In this document: positions 48,790 through 61,666 of the stretch, piece after piece | Numbering within the stretch: the stretch's first letter is position 1 | Layout of the letters: each line of letters opens with the position of its first letter | Assembly (NCBI GenBank): GCA_021018815.1 | Contig: JAITYX010000004.1 | Span: 11,810,001-11,874,000 of the forward strand | Length of the DNA: 64,000 nucleotides | Direction of reading: 5' to 3' | DNA from: Talinum fruticosum | Lineage: Eukaryota; Streptophyta; Magnoliopsida; Caryophyllales; Talinaceae | Notes under the pieces: generated by a model | What the model was told of the DNA's origin: nothing | The model's database searches: none | The model's input: only the letters and a program-made list of their open reading frames with translations | Position numbers and translations under genes: made by a program

Positions 48790-50270
48790 AATGGTTAATT
48801 AGTTTCACCGACGCTTTGGATTTGCGATGCTTTTTTTCATAACATAGCGCGGCTATAAATAAACGCCAATTTACCAAACAAACACTGTTGCCAAATTAAC
48901 ACTTGCCACATCTTTAATGACTCTGTTTGTTTTGGGGGAAATATATATATTTTACTATTTTAAATATATAATGCAAATATTTTAGTTCAAGATAGCATTT
49001 CGTGTTTTAGCTTAAAAACTATGTTGTCATGGCATCGGTTTATTTCGTAAGATTTTCACCTTTAACACATGTACTTTTTAATGTCTCATACTTTGAAAAA
49101 CTAGTGATCACTATTCTGGAATTTGATCCATGTTTAAATATTAAAAATTATTAGTGTTAAATATGGAGATAATACTGGGTCAAATCGATAAATTTTTTTT
49201 TTTTGCTGTGTACAGCTGCAAAGTTCGAAATAGGCGAAGTTTGAATCCAATTTCTTAATAATATTGATTTCTTAAAACTTTACGTTTTTGTATTTACAAA
49301 TAATGATTCATTAATTAAATATCACATGCATCCTAGTCAAACAAATACATAATAAAAAATGAGAAAATATTTTTAAGCTTAACAAAAATAATATATTTGT
49401 CACCCGTATTGAAACTCCAATGAACCTTGCTTAATATTTCCAGCTATTTTAGGCAATAAATATTCAAAGATTGAATTGACATCATTCGAAGTATCACAAT
49501 ACAATTAATAATTTAAATTAATCAAAGACATGAGAATCCTAAAAATAAAAATAACTTGCCCTTTAGCTTTTAAGTAAAGGCTGGAGCTATTTCTAAACCT
49601 TATATATGTCCCATTCACTTGATTTTTTCTTATATTACTTTTCGGTTCATTTTCTTTTTCCAAGTTCTTACTTTCTTTGAATTAAACGGAATCTAAAAGT
49701 TGACATGATTTTCTTCTTTATAAAGAAAATACTCTTATTTTTAGAGCAATATGAGACACTCGAAGCAGCCAACAATGTATCACAACTTCACTAACTACCT
49801 TTATTTTTTCAATTTCCTATTGAATTGTTTATGAAAATGGTTGTCCTTTTCGTATATTTGACGAAGAATATCTTACTTTATGTATGGCTTCAATTTCTCG
49901 AAACTACTCTGATATTGCTCTAATATTGACTGAGTTATGTGGACTTATAAGTTATAACGAGTCGACTTGATTTATATAAAATTAGTTCAAAACACTACCA
50001 ATTTTCTATATTAAGAAAAAGCTTTGCAAAACTTCATCTAAATAACCTATTTGCTAGTTCCGAGGTATTAATTCGTATATTCTCGAGCCTAAGCATACAT
50101 GAACTCAGTGGAAATTTGGTGTTTCATCTATGAAAATTACCTTCAAAAATTTTATTATAAGTTGTCTCAATTACCAATCGATTGACCTCCTCGTTCAAGG
50201 CACTGTATGCACATGACAGAGTGTCAGTGACTTATTATAATGATGGCTAAAATATACTCTTAAGAGATGA
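48790..50270. other. AT-rich spacer
   Basis: No open frame, RNA gene or repeat structure that I can support. Confidence 0.5.
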
Positions 50271-50274
50271 CCCA

Positions 50275-51085
50275 AAACAGTTAGCACAGTCTGGGGAGCA
50301 AGGAGTATAGACGTTTCGGCAGAGAAGAAAAACAGTCAAGTTGGGCAGCATCCAACACGGGCTACCCGTGTCAGCTAACACGGCTCATGTTGACTGCACG
50401 GGTGGCCGTGTCAGGTGGCACGACCGTGCCGCTTCCTTTCCTGTCCGTTTTGTGCGTTTTTCGGAAGTTTTTGCTTTGATTACTTGGTATCAATGCTTGT
50501 TAATGCAGTGTAAGCCTAAAGGTTAGCTTATTGTATATTTAAAGGTTGTTTGTTCATCTTTGTGATAATCCAAGAATTATACAAAAGGATCCAATCATAC
50601 TTACATTGGGGTTTTGGTGAGTGTCAATTAAGGGTATCCAATTATGTGTGCTATTGTAATGAGAGAATAGTGAGATTAGGTAATCTCGGGTTTTTTTCTT
50701 CGACGGTCTCGAAGTTAAGAACGTTTCTTGTACACTCTTATAATAGTGGTATCGGTTTGTTTGTAGTAATCGTGACTTTTTTTCATTTGGGTTTCTACGT
50801 TAAAATTCTTGTATACATTGTCCGAATACTTTCATTTGTTATATTTACTTCGATTATTTTATATATCCAACACACTTCCGCATTCAATACGCTCATTTCT
50901 TAACATATACGAATATTTTCTTTTACAATGAATCATATAATGAATCTATAGTCTCAAATTCTCGAATACATCGTGTAACATGTGGACCTTTGGAGGGTTG
51001 AGTGGTTGTGGTGCCACAATCACACGTAGGGATGTGCTTCAAGCCCAGATAACTCGTGTTGGCATGTGATACGACCGTGTCTTAA
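50275..51085. mobile_element. Probable LTR-retrotransposon remnant with CACGG/CCGTG palindromes
   Basis: The tract at 50350-50435 consists of interleaved acacgg, cccgtgt, cacgggtggccgtgt and cgaccgtgcc motifs, a pattern common in LTR or untranslated regions of plant LTR retrotransposons. A related gatacgaccgtgtc occurs at 51068-51081. No gag or pol is present. Limits and family are uncertain. Confidence 0.4.
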
Positions 51086-54000
51086 ACAAACTAATTTCTT
51101 TATGGTCTCTTCCCAGGGTACAGGGATGTGTTCGATTTTAATTGGTAGGGGGAAAATAATTTTTCACTTTTTAATGTGCTTTATGGGATTTGGTTTTCAA
51201 CCCTCCCCAAGATTTTTCATCAAAAGTAATTTTTTTTATTTATTGTTTGAATCAATTGACTCTCAAGTTTGTTTCTCAGATACATATACTTTTAAGTTCA
51301 GTATTGTCGATATAAATAGAAATTTCATAATTATTTGAAAGATATATTTATTTTATATGAGTAAAAAACAAAATACATGAAAGTTTCAAAAATATGAAAG
51401 TAGATGGATGAAGTTTATTTGATGCATTATTTACTTAATCACACCCATCCGTTTTATAATCTGTTTATATTTTTTTAATGGATTAAATTCTATTAAGCAT
51501 TATACAATACCATCGAATTATTTACTAAGATTTATGAGTAAGGAAGAATATTAAAAAATTACTCTTACGCTTTCCTATCCCTCCTACTCTTATTTTTCTT
51601 AGAGTTTAATTTCGAATATAAAGAAGAGTAAGTCACCATTTTTTGATAAAAGTTATTTAAATTGTCAATTTTTTGTGTGTTTAGATATTACTATTTTAGT
51701 TTTAAATAGTATATCAACTAGGTATCGTTGTATTTTCTTCACCTCTTTTTTAGTCTCTCTCATGCTTACTATAAAACATCCTAGTAAGCGAAGAGTAGGT
51801 ACTCTATCTCGCTCTATGTTGCCCTTACCCTTCCTTACTCTTATGAACTCGTACCTCTATTTTTTTACTCCTCTCTATGTAGACTTAATAAATTAGGCCT
51901 CATTAGGCTCCTTATCTCGGGGTAAAACTTAATAATACTGACAGAAGCGAGAGGATGAGGGATAAATAGGTCACAACCCAAACAAACTAGATCTAAGGGC
52001 TTGTTGAGATGGAGCCACGTTCCGATACAAGGGAAGTACGTCTTTCTAAATTCAAATATATGACCTTCAAAATAGAAAAATACCTAACATACCACTTGAG
52101 CTAGAGCTCATTGGAAAGTCGACCAGAAGTTACCTATCTCTTATACTTGAAAGCATACTTATTTATGCAAGAGACAACATTACCCAAATGCCTATACAAT
52201 ACTCCTCATTATTATCTTGTTCGACAAAATGAGATTTTTGAGTAGCGAGATAGATATTTATGTAGGCGATAGCAGGTTTAGGTAGGCTGATAGTTATTAA
52301 ATTTTAGCTGTTAGCGAGATAGTTGTTCAATTGAGCAATTGAATAAATGTGTTTGGTAAATTTAGTGGTTGAGTTACTTGATTATTATAAATTGATGTAA
52401 AAGGATATAGATAATTTGCCAAATATAAATTAATGATGGATGTTTTTGTCAAAAAAATTGAACCGCTACTTTTAAATGTGAAAAGCTAATATTCTTAACT
52501 TTTCGAAACATTATTTGAAACGGTATAAGTTAATGCAAACGTTAGTTAAAACACTACCTTACCGAACTCGTAATATTTGGTTAGTAAGCTGTTTTAACTT
52601 GGTCAAAACACTAAAAATCTATTCTAAACACTGTTGCTGAATAAAGCCTATAAATACTATTCTACCAACAAATTGGTCGTTCATAATACTCCACTTCTCC
52701 TCAAGTCGACCACTAAAGACCATTTCTCTTTGTGAGATACTTGAGCAATGCAAATTGAGAAGGGATAGAAAAATGGGAGGGCACACCTTTCGGCTACTGA
52801 AAAAGGGCCAGCCCACTAATTTGATTCGCTTTGGGCTTCATCGTAACATGCTTTTAAAGTTCAAGCCCATCTTACATAGTTGCTTTTGGTTTTGGGGAGA
52901 TGGAAAAGCCCATCATAAAAGAATACAAGACCAACCCTACCCCCAAAAAAAGTTGAAATAGAGAAAAAGAAAAGGAAAAAAGAGAAGGAAATAGAGAACA
53001 GAAAGCAACCAAAGGACATGTCCAAGTTTTATGGCTGATTCACTACATGGTAGTGGAATTCTTTTAAGTGAGAAGGAGTTCAATACTATATTTTTAGAAG
53101 ATCATTTAGGTTGAACCCTTGTCGCACCTAATTGTGAGTAGCGGGGTTTGATTACATAGTTATTCTGGGCCATGCTCGTAATACTTGTGATATGTGTGAT
53201 GGGATAGGCTTATCCAAAGCCTCAATTAGGCTAAATTAATTTGTGAGCTAGTTAACTTGTTACTCCGGAGCGATCCAAGAGGCTTTCTTATAATAACTAT
53301 GATTATGAATGAATCCATCATGTATTCATACTTCATTCTTTTGCTTCCAAGGTTGGTAACATGATTAATTTTCCTATCAGAAGCCACGTTGCAATGGGGA
53401 AGTTGTCCCGGTACGGAGTGTTTTGGTTGCATCAACTTCGTCTCATATCCGGTGTAGCTGTCAGTCACTTTGAGAAACCCGTTAAAACATAGTATTACAA
53501 ATTGTTCATTCGAATTCTGAAGCTCTGGCATTAAAGGTTACTGTCAAATCTGAATAGCCCCATGACACTAGATTCTGTTATCGTTTCTCGCATTTCTTGC
53601 TGTGTGAAATTGAGCAACAGGCATACTATGAGCTTGTCTTTCTACATTGTCAATCTAAGCACCAACCTCTGGCCTTTGGAATTATCCGTTTGCTCTGAAA
53701 TATCTGCATATTTGTTTACCATAGATCTTGATAAAATTTAGCCCATTGAGCATCCTGATTGGCTGAATTAGGTCAAGTCAAACCATGTAGTAAACTTATA
53801 CTACAGTATATGGTTACTACACTTCTGTCTCTGTGTTTTCTTCCTTCTCCTTCCTCTTCCCTTTTTTTTTTTTTTGGGGGGGTATGGTTGTTTTGCTCTT
53901 TGCTGTTGGATATGCTATTGGGTTAGCTACTATGACAAAGCAGTAGGGGGCACAGTAAGGGCCTTGGTGCCTTCCAAGCTTTAATGACAATTGTAGAATA

Positions 54001-55064
54001 ATGTTTGACATTGGCTCAATAATTAGTATTAGGGCATGTGATCGTTCTTTCTGAGATGAAGACCATTCTGTGGGATTGATGGTCTGGCTACCTTAACCAG
54101 ACAATTTGTGAGGGCCATTATTTTTTGTTTGATTGATTTCCTTGATAATGAGTCTGTACTCTAGTCAAGAATGCTCAGAGATCGGTCTGATCAAGACCTT
54201 AATGGTGGTTGCCTGAATGATTATAATTGATTCATCCCCCTCACTGGTCATCCTCATGCAGATTCTCGTGTGCCCTGGAGGCCCTCCATGAGCTTCCATG
54301 GCCGAGATATTTGGTGTACTGGAGTTGCATTTGTTTTGCTGTCAACTATCTTTGCTTGTGAGTGAATTTTCCAAACTATAATTTTTGGAGTATTGAATTG
54401 CTGAAAGGGACAAAATTGGTAATGCGGGGGAAATATGTGGAAGTTGTGGAGTTATGTCAATAATTCAAAGAGTTTTGGTCTTTTCCTGTGCCTTTGTGTA
54501 CTCAGGTTTCTGCCCTTAAAATTGAAATTTGTTAGCAAGAGTCTGAAGTGAACCTCTCCACTTGTGAAGGGGTGAGATGATAAATTGTGCAAGCTGCACA
54601 TGCTGATTCAATAACTGCTCCTATAATTGTGAACCAGCTGCTCTTTACGCTAGTAGTGTTGGTAACATGATCTAATGCTGAAATCTTGGCTTCTTTTGCC
54701 CCGCTTCTCGCTCAAATGTTTCCCGATTCTGTTATGTTAGGATCTTAAATTCGATGCAGATGGTAGATATCGTATTGCAGATGCTTTGCTGAATGATGTT
54801 GATGTTAGACTGTGCTTGTAATTGCTTGTTCAGCTGTCTCTCGTGCACCAATACTAAATTCCCTGAAATTGTCTCTCTTTTTGGTGGCCTTGGGCCTTTT
54901 TGGGGGAGGGGGAGGGAGAGGTTCTAGATTACTAATTTTTAATTTTTAATTTAATTTCTTGTTTCGAATAATTGTTGATCTCAATGACAAGAAATGATTG
55001 TTGATATGTGCACACACAGGAAAAAAAATGATCTAGGAGGAAGGGAAATCTAAAGGCAGTGATG
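51086..55064. other. Spacer without assignable gene
   Basis: AT-rich to about 53000, then more balanced composition. An acceptor-like catcctcatgcag at 54248-54260 precedes an open plus-strand segment (DSRVPWRPSMSFHGRDIW, stop at 54363-54365) that I do not recognise. It may be an exon relic or chance. Confidence 0.35.
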
Positions 55065-56143
55065 AATGCTAATGTTTGGGCCGTTGAAATGATGTGGGAT
55101 TTGTTGGGTTGGCCCTAAATTGGAGCCAAGGACTAAGGATCCGGGTGAGGTCCGGCTCCTTGACACTAATAAAAAATTGGCATGGACGGTGACAACGGCG
55201 CGGATATCCGGACTCTCTTGACAGAAGCCGCTGAACTGGCGGGTCTGGGGGAATCGGAAGCATAGGCCATGATGACCAAGGGCACCTTTCCAAGTCATGT
55301 CTTGAAGTACGTCTTGCTCCTTGAGCCCAGTTGATTTGTCCTTGAAGACGTACCATTTTTCAAACAAAGAGATGGTTTTCTTGTTGGACTTGACGAAGTA
55401 GAAGCCCGTGTTGATTGGATTGCTGAGAGATGTGGAATAATCTGTGGTGTGCTGAATTGAACGTCAAGTTCTGTTTTTTGCTCTGTTGTTAGGACTGTGA
55501 AGGGATTCCTTAGCCATATCACATCTGTATCCTGTAAATGCAAGCTTGAATTGGATCATACAATACCTTTTTTGAGTACTTTAAGGAGAAAGAGAGTCCT
55601 CCTCTACATCATCTTAATGAAATCAGAAGACATGAAGACCTGATCTCCCTTGAAACTTTGACCCTCCGTTGCCAGCCGGTAGCAGTGGAGCCCACGAAAC
55701 AGGCTCCGCTGGTAGGCCGTCGGATCCACCGCCATGATGATCAGATGCTTCACAAGTTCCCTCGTACCTTCCCCTCCCGAGAACCCCTCCAAGAATAGAT
55801 CAAGCATGTTTCCCATCTCTTTCCGGTCCACGTATGCTTTGTTCACTACCGCTATGATCCCTGTTCTGTCCGCCAATGATGCCCTTCTTAGAGTTTCCTC
55901 CAGCTCCGCTTCTGGATTCATCAATTTGAGTCTGTGAAGAGAGAATGAGAAGCACAAAAGGGCATTCAGAAAATGCCCAAAAAAAGGCAGAAAAGAAAAA
56001 CGGGGGAGTTTTGAGATAGTGACTTACCTTGGTAGGGAGGAATGTAGGGTAAGGAAAGAGAGAAAGAGGATTCCTGCTATGGAAAGGAAAAGGAAGGAAA
56101 TGCTTATCAATGAAAAATTAGACTTCTTAGAGGCAGAATCCAT
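55065..56143 (-). pseudogene. At4g15970-like nucleotide-diphospho-sugar transferase (PF03407 type), pseudogene
   Basis: Exon 1 (56028-56143) encodes a type II signal anchor (ISISFLFLSIAGILFLSF). Exon 2 (about 55567-55931) encodes the conserved ELEETLRRASLADRTGIIAV, EGTRELVKHLIIMAVD and FKGDQVFMSSDFIKMM. It then reads TAG (55604-55606) where the family has Trp in MMW. Downstream, DTDVIWLRNPF near 55520 carries the DxD motif, but only 37 bases separate it from exon 2, too short for an intron. A frame change near 55460 precedes NPINTGFYFVKSN, and another near 55170 follows VVTVHANF. With a nonsense codon and at least two frameshifts it is most likely dead. The family adds sugars in the Golgi. 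Confidence 0.8.
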
Positions 56144-56149
56144 AACTGG

Positions 56150-57780
56150 TTCAGATTTTAGAGTTTCTGAGAATGGAGGGAGTTACAACGCATCATGTCA
56201 TATCGGACTTCAGGAAGTTCAATCTAACAACTAGTAAAGGCTCTCTCATTTCTTTTATTTCCTCCACTCTATAATGTTTAACTATTACTCCAATTAAGCT
56301 GACATCCCAATGATGGATTATTAGGAGGGAGCGGGTAACAATAACACTAGAAAATGGTAGCCATTAATCATGATCATTGATAACTAAGTACCTCTAATTA
56401 TAACTGTCGATAACCTCTAATCACTGATTATATAACACTGAAACGAACACAATTTAAGTGATTTGTAGACAGTAGTTATTATAGTCTTGTGTTGTCACTT
56501 CCATAAATACGCAAAAATATAAAATAGTTGCATAACATACACAAGCAAAGCAGCTTGACAATGAGTTTATATAAAATGAGAAAACATTTCTGATTCTTTG
56601 GAATATGGTAGCCACTATGCTCTTTTTAATTCTATAAATACAAAGGTCAACAAAATAAAAGTCATAGGACAATTATTTATAGGGGTCAATATTCACCAAT
56701 TTCATGTACCTACTCAAATATACTTTAGGGTTTGTTTGTTAAAAAGAAAAAATGATTGCAGAAAACCCACTCATTTTGGAAATATATTTCCTAAAGAAAA
56801 TGAAGAAGATTCAAAAAGAGAGAGGAAAAATCTAGATTCGTTTTTATGTGAAAGAAAGTCAATTTCATTATAGGATATAAAAAATATGCTCTTTCTGTTT
56901 TGCAATTTTTAAAAAATATAAACTTATTTTGCTTATAAAATAATTTCCTATTACCAAACACGTCTTACTGAAACTAATAAAGTGCTTATTGAGATAATAA
57001 AGGTCTCACCTTCGTAAGAAGAAAAATATAAGTTCGAATCCTTAATAATACACCCTTCTTAAAAAAAAAAAAAAAAAAACCCCTTTTGTGATATTTTATA
57101 AACATAAATGTTTGTACAAAATTAGTTATTTAAATTTTCTTCACCAATAACCATTTATGAAATTCAATACCCCAATCCTCGTATCATAAATTTTTTTATT
57201 TTTGACTAAGAAAAGAATGTTATGATTTTCTATACGTAAATTAATTTTTATATTGGACACAATTAATTTTTTTTCATATTCTAGTTATAAAACTCAAATC
57301 ATTGTACCCATTTTCATTCTAAATTTAAAAAATTCATTGAAAAAATTGAATTTAAAAATACATAAAGTAATATAATTGGACAAACTCATTGAAAAAAATT
57401 ATTTTTCTTCTATAATTTGGCCATTCCTGTCTCTCTTCTTTACAATCAAAAGTGAATTAAGTCATATAATTTATACAAAACATAAAATAAATAAATAATA
57501 AATAAAACAAATAATTGGACAAAGCATATTCACATTGACAATTTGTACAAGGTGTCAAGTCATTGTCAACCCCAGCTTGCAATTTGTAAAATTAAAAAAA
57601 AAAAAACCAGAGAATTCTATGTTAAGTATTCTATTACAAAACCTAGTGAATTAAGTCATATAATAAATAAAAATAAATCTAAATTATAAAAAAAAGTTGG
57701 GTTGACTCTCCTAAGGATGAAACTGATTTTTAATTTTTGATTAAATTCTTTAATTAATCTTAACTGTTAAATTTTTTTAA
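56150..57780. other. AT-rich spacer
   Basis: No gene. A degenerate AATAACT/GATAACC-type repeat lies at 56335-56450, similar in style to those at 7218-7395 and 62515-62660. A GTTCGAATCC box with a downstream poly(A) run is at 57031-57080. Confidence 0.4.
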
Positions 57781-59689
57781 GTAACCTCTCTTCTCTCTTA
57801 TCTCTCTTCTCTCTTATCTCTCTTTCTCTCCTTGTTCCCAGTTTCTTCAACCATCTATGTAACTGCTTCTCCCACGTTTTCCCCGTCTCTTCCCTCTCTC
57901 TGACTCTCTCAGCACCAACACATGCACCCAGCATGGCTCCATTTCTCCAATCTTTCATTTAGCCCCTCCCGAGAGAGAGAAAGGCAGAGGAAAGAGGCCA
58001 AAGAGAGAAGAGAGAAGCTGGTGCTTGGAGGAGGAAGACGAAGCTCATCCTTCAAGGCTTGCATGTCGGTGTTGGGTGCCCGAATCGGACAACGAATTCA
58101 GTATTCACATTGAGGTGGTAAACTCTTATTAGTCACCGCTCTACTCTTTCTCTCTCACTTGCCTGGTGGCTCTCATACTCCATCCATTTAAATTTGTCTG
58201 TCAAGCTTAAGATGCTTTATTGTTTGGTGACTTACAACAAGGATTGTTTTATATGAGTGCCATGGGGTTTTGTGGTGGGAGACCATACATGGATGACTAT
58301 GGTGTGGTGTGGGAATTAGAGCAGAAAGTTGAACTTACAAAAGCCTTTTTCAATGAGTTTTGCTATTTAGTTCCAAATGGGCATAGAAGTTTTCTGTGTT
58401 TGTATATCTTTTTTAGAGGAGGTGTTTCTATGTACGTGTGGAGAGCCATGAGCTAGAATATAATTTCATTATGAACTTTTCAGATGTCGAATGCTAACGT
58501 ATGGAGAGATAAATTCACTTCACTTGCCACTGATGAGCAGTCCTAGCAAAAACAATGACATCCCCTCTCCACCTTAGGAAATTGATTCCACTATTTTGAC
58601 TTAAGTTGTTTTTACAAATGATTGTATATATAACTTCTGTACATATTTCTTTTCGATGACATTTTTAAATGTAAGAAGACTTTCAATTAAATTGTACACT
58701 TATATATAGCTTTTGTACATATTTATTTAATCGTAATAGTATTATATATTAATATATTTAAATATATGTCCAAATTCAGCATACAATTATATAGTGTTTG
58801 TAATGATACTTTGAATTTTATCTCTACTATTGTTTACATCAATATCAACTTTTATATTTATTGATCATGCTTTTAAATTATGTTAAATAGATAAATGATT
58901 TATTTAATGATACTTCTAAATTACCACATAATTATTAAAAAAAATTAATATAGCGACAACGCGCGAGTCATAACTAATAAAAATAAAGTAACAGAAAATC
59001 CGCCGAGTATTCGACTAATTTATCGGCCTTTTGCACCCCTACCTATCGACACTATACTTGAATTTTGACAAACCTTTTTTTTTCCTCCCTTTAATTTATT
59101 TTTTAGGTAAATATCCCTATGTGTAAAACCAACCAAAAAAACATAAAAATTTAATTTTGATGATGAGAGTCTCTGCTTTTACATATATTTTTTCAACATT
59201 GCCAACTGAGACTGACTTCCTTTTTGACAACTCTTCTCCTTTCTCTAGTCAACCTTGGATGGGGTTCTTGGCTCTGCATTCATAAAATTTTTCAAAAAAA
59301 TTAGAAAAAATAATTAAAAATATATTAATTCACATAATTTGAATCGTATTCGAGTGCATGTAAATTATGTAATATTAGATTTAACATACGAATTATTGGG
59401 TGGTTATTTTTGAGATGATCATGTTCAGATCAATGAAATTCTGCTTTCGCTGAAGTCATTTTCGGTTTAGGCCAACCTTGCGCAACTTTAAAAAAAAAAA
59501 GTCTAAGTGTTCAGATTAGGTTCATGTCAAGTCAAGTTGGGGTTCGAGGCCAAAACATTTATACTTATCCCTAGTGTGGGGTTGGCAGGCGTTGATCGTC
59601 CATTCATGGTCGGTTTTGATGTCAACTTTACTAAATCTAAATTATCAATAAATTAACTTTAATCTAAACTAAAACTAAAATAATATTAT
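57781..59689. other. Pyrimidine/purine-rich block and AT-rich spacer downstream of the AUX/IAA gene
   Basis: CT-rich text with repeated tctcttctctcttatctc (57785-57830) is followed by GA-rich text (57967-58045), resembling a 5' leader. No coding frame I recognise follows. A 78-codon plus frame at 58220-58456 has no known motif. From 58470 to 59689 there is AT-rich DNA only. Confidence 0.4.
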
Positions 59690-60798
59690 CTAAAGGGATG
59701 CCAAAAGAGGTAAAGATTTTAAATTACCTAATCCAACGGCCTCAGAACTCTTCATAAGTCGAATTCTCTTACATGATTCAACAAACATTCTGCAAAAATA
59801 ATAAAATTGGTTAACATCAATTAATTAATTAACTAAATAAACTTGGATGGTCAGGGAAAAAATAATAATAATTGGACTTAAAAATCATAAGGAAACTAAT
59901 GAAAATAATTAAAAATAAAATACTTACTTCCAAGGCACATCTCCGACCATCATCCAATCCCCATCTTTATCCTCATAAGTTGGCACGTATTCAGACCCAT
60001 TTACAGAGTCAAGGAGCTTCCCATCGTTAAAGAAATTACCTAATTATAAAATTAACTTTTAATTAAAATTATTAATTAATTAATTAAACAAAATGAATGA
60101 ATAAAATGAGAGTGCTTACGGATGGTGAAGCAAGAGAACATGTCCTCTAAAGCCTTCAAGAGTTGCTGATAAGTGGAGTATAACTCAAGATCGACTTTTC
60201 TGAGATATGGAGCTCCGTCCACTGCCACCTTCACATATTTACAGCTGTTCTTTATCGCGTTCTTTCTGCTTGCCCTCACTGGTGGCCACCCCACCAATTG
60301 TGCCCTTTATCCATCATCATTATCGATTAGTTACATGAAAACTTCGACCAGCTAGCTTAGTCGATAAAGTTTTTTGACTTATTATATGATTCGGGTTTAC
60401 AATTTTGAGATGCGAAAATAGAACCCGACTCAAAGAAAACTATACACATAAGTTTTAGTGATATAAGGTTTAAGGTATTATGCTAACACGAGCTCGATCA
60501 GAAAAAGTAATCTAACCCTAATAGATTTGAAATGAAAAGGAAGAAAGAATGGTTGTTCTTACTTGGGAGGGGAAGGTTTGGAGGCACCAGGCTGGTCCAA
60601 TTGATCATCAGTTTCAGGCTCAACAAATGTCTTCCCCTTTGAACATACACCACCACCAAGGTTCAAATCTAAAGTATCCGAAAACCCTCTTTTCAACCCG
60701 ATACTCGAACCCGAATCGCGCGGTTTTTCGCCCGGTAAGCCGAGGGTGAGCTCTGTTTCCTTCAAGTCCATGCTAGAAACCTCTTCTGATCCGCCCAT
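59690..60798 (-). CDS. IAA15: AUX/IAA transcriptional repressor, IAA15-like
   Basis: Four exons join in phase: 60563-60798, 60120-60304, 59928-60039, 59690-59789, giving 210 residues. Domain [11 protein letters not shown] at 14-23, with the LxLxL EAR motif that recruits TOPLESS. Domain II degron: VGWPPVR at 83-89, bound by TIR1/AFB with auxin. PB1 domains III/IV: about 106-202, with the invariant Lys in [19 protein letters not shown] and the acidic [14 protein letters not shown] motif. The ending is SSEAVGL plus 12 unusual residues if the last GT is not used. If the G|GTAATT donor at 59728 is used, a further exon must lie downstream, and I did not find one. The name rests partly on synteny with At1g80390. 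The protein is nuclear and represses ARF-driven genes until auxin triggers its degradation. Confidence 0.88.
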
Positions 60799-60906
60799 GC
60801 CCAGACTCTTCTTCCTCTTTTGTTCTGTTTTTCCTTCACTAATTTCTTCGCGGCCTAAATTTTCCTCTTTTTTTTTCGTTTGGGGAAATTTAATTTCATA
60901 AGCAGA

Positions 60907-60912
60907 GAGACA
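60907..60912 (-). promoter_or_regulatory. AuxRE (TGTCTC) near the AUX/IAA transcription start
   Basis: Plus-strand GAGACA, which is TGTCTC on the gene strand, about 110 bp upstream of the ATG. This is the core site bound by auxin response factors. Confidence 0.45.
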
Positions 60913-60936
60913 AAATGGGGTTTAGGCGGAGCAGGT

Positions 60937-60946
60937 GTATATATAC
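60937..60946 (-). promoter_or_regulatory. TATA box of the AUX/IAA gene
   Basis: GTATATATAC, about 140 bp upstream of the ATG. It predicts a start near 60905-60915 and a 110-base leader. Confidence 0.6.
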
Positions 60947-61005
60947 AACAGGCGTTAACTGTGATCCTAAGAAGCGTGTGGGTGGGATTTGGCCATTCTG
61001 TGACT

Positions 61006-61016
61006 GACACGTGTCC
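61006..61016. promoter_or_regulatory. Palindromic G-box, proximal copy
   Basis: GACACGTGTCC contains the perfect palindrome GACACGTGTC with a CACGTG core, the site for bZIP and bHLH factors including PIFs. It lies about 210 bp upstream of the AUX/IAA ATG. Confidence 0.55.
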
Positions 61017-61666
61017 ACAGATGAGCGGCTCCGATTTGTCCAGGTAGTTGAGGGAGAATGATTGCCTGTAGGCGTGTGTACTCTTTCAATGATTTTGTGC
61101 GTCGGTCTTTTTTCTTTTTCGAGTTCATTATATTTTTCTTAAATATTGATGTAATTTAAATCAGGGTAATTAAATTGAAGCTAAATTACTTTTATGTATA
61201 TGATTTATATAATTAAAATAAAATTATACGAATGAAAGTAATTAGAAAATTTTCTACTAGTTAGAGAATATAAAAATAATCTCAGAAAGAATATATTAAA
61301 TGACCAATTAATATTAAAAAAATTTTAATTTTTAGTGATGTTATGGATATGACTTGATAATGCTTTCAAATAATTATAATAAAATTACAAAATATTATTA
61401 TCTATTATCACCAAATTTGTTTCAAATATTGTGTTAGATTATGCATAAAACATGGCATACAAGCCTAATCATGTGGTTAGTGATATCAATAACGTGCTTG
61501 ATTTTGTAAAATCATTTATGTGAATTTTTTTTAAAAAAAGAAAAAAGAGGAGCCTTAAAAATTATTGGGTGACACAATGATGAACAGTGTGGGTGGGAGC
61601 AGAGGATTAGAGCCCCTCCATAGGCATAGTTGCGGAAGAAGAAGGCAAAAAAGGAGTGGGGCCAGA

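Noticed and set aside
54261..54365. Exon-like open segment after an acceptor-like site
   Set aside because: Only 34 codons, no family recognised and no neighbouring exon that joins in phase.
57031..57080. Possible tRNA-derived SINE (GTTCGAATCC box and poly(A) run)
   Set aside because: No convincing A box at the right spacing and no target duplication found.
58220..58456. 78-codon plus-strand frame after a leader-like purine block
   Set aside because: No known motif; could be a novel gene, but nothing besides length supports it.
60340..60440. tRNA-like text (agcttagtcgataaag ... gattcgggttt) in AUX/IAA intron 1
   Set aside because: Cannot be folded into a tRNA; possibly a SINE relic, but too degenerate to call.
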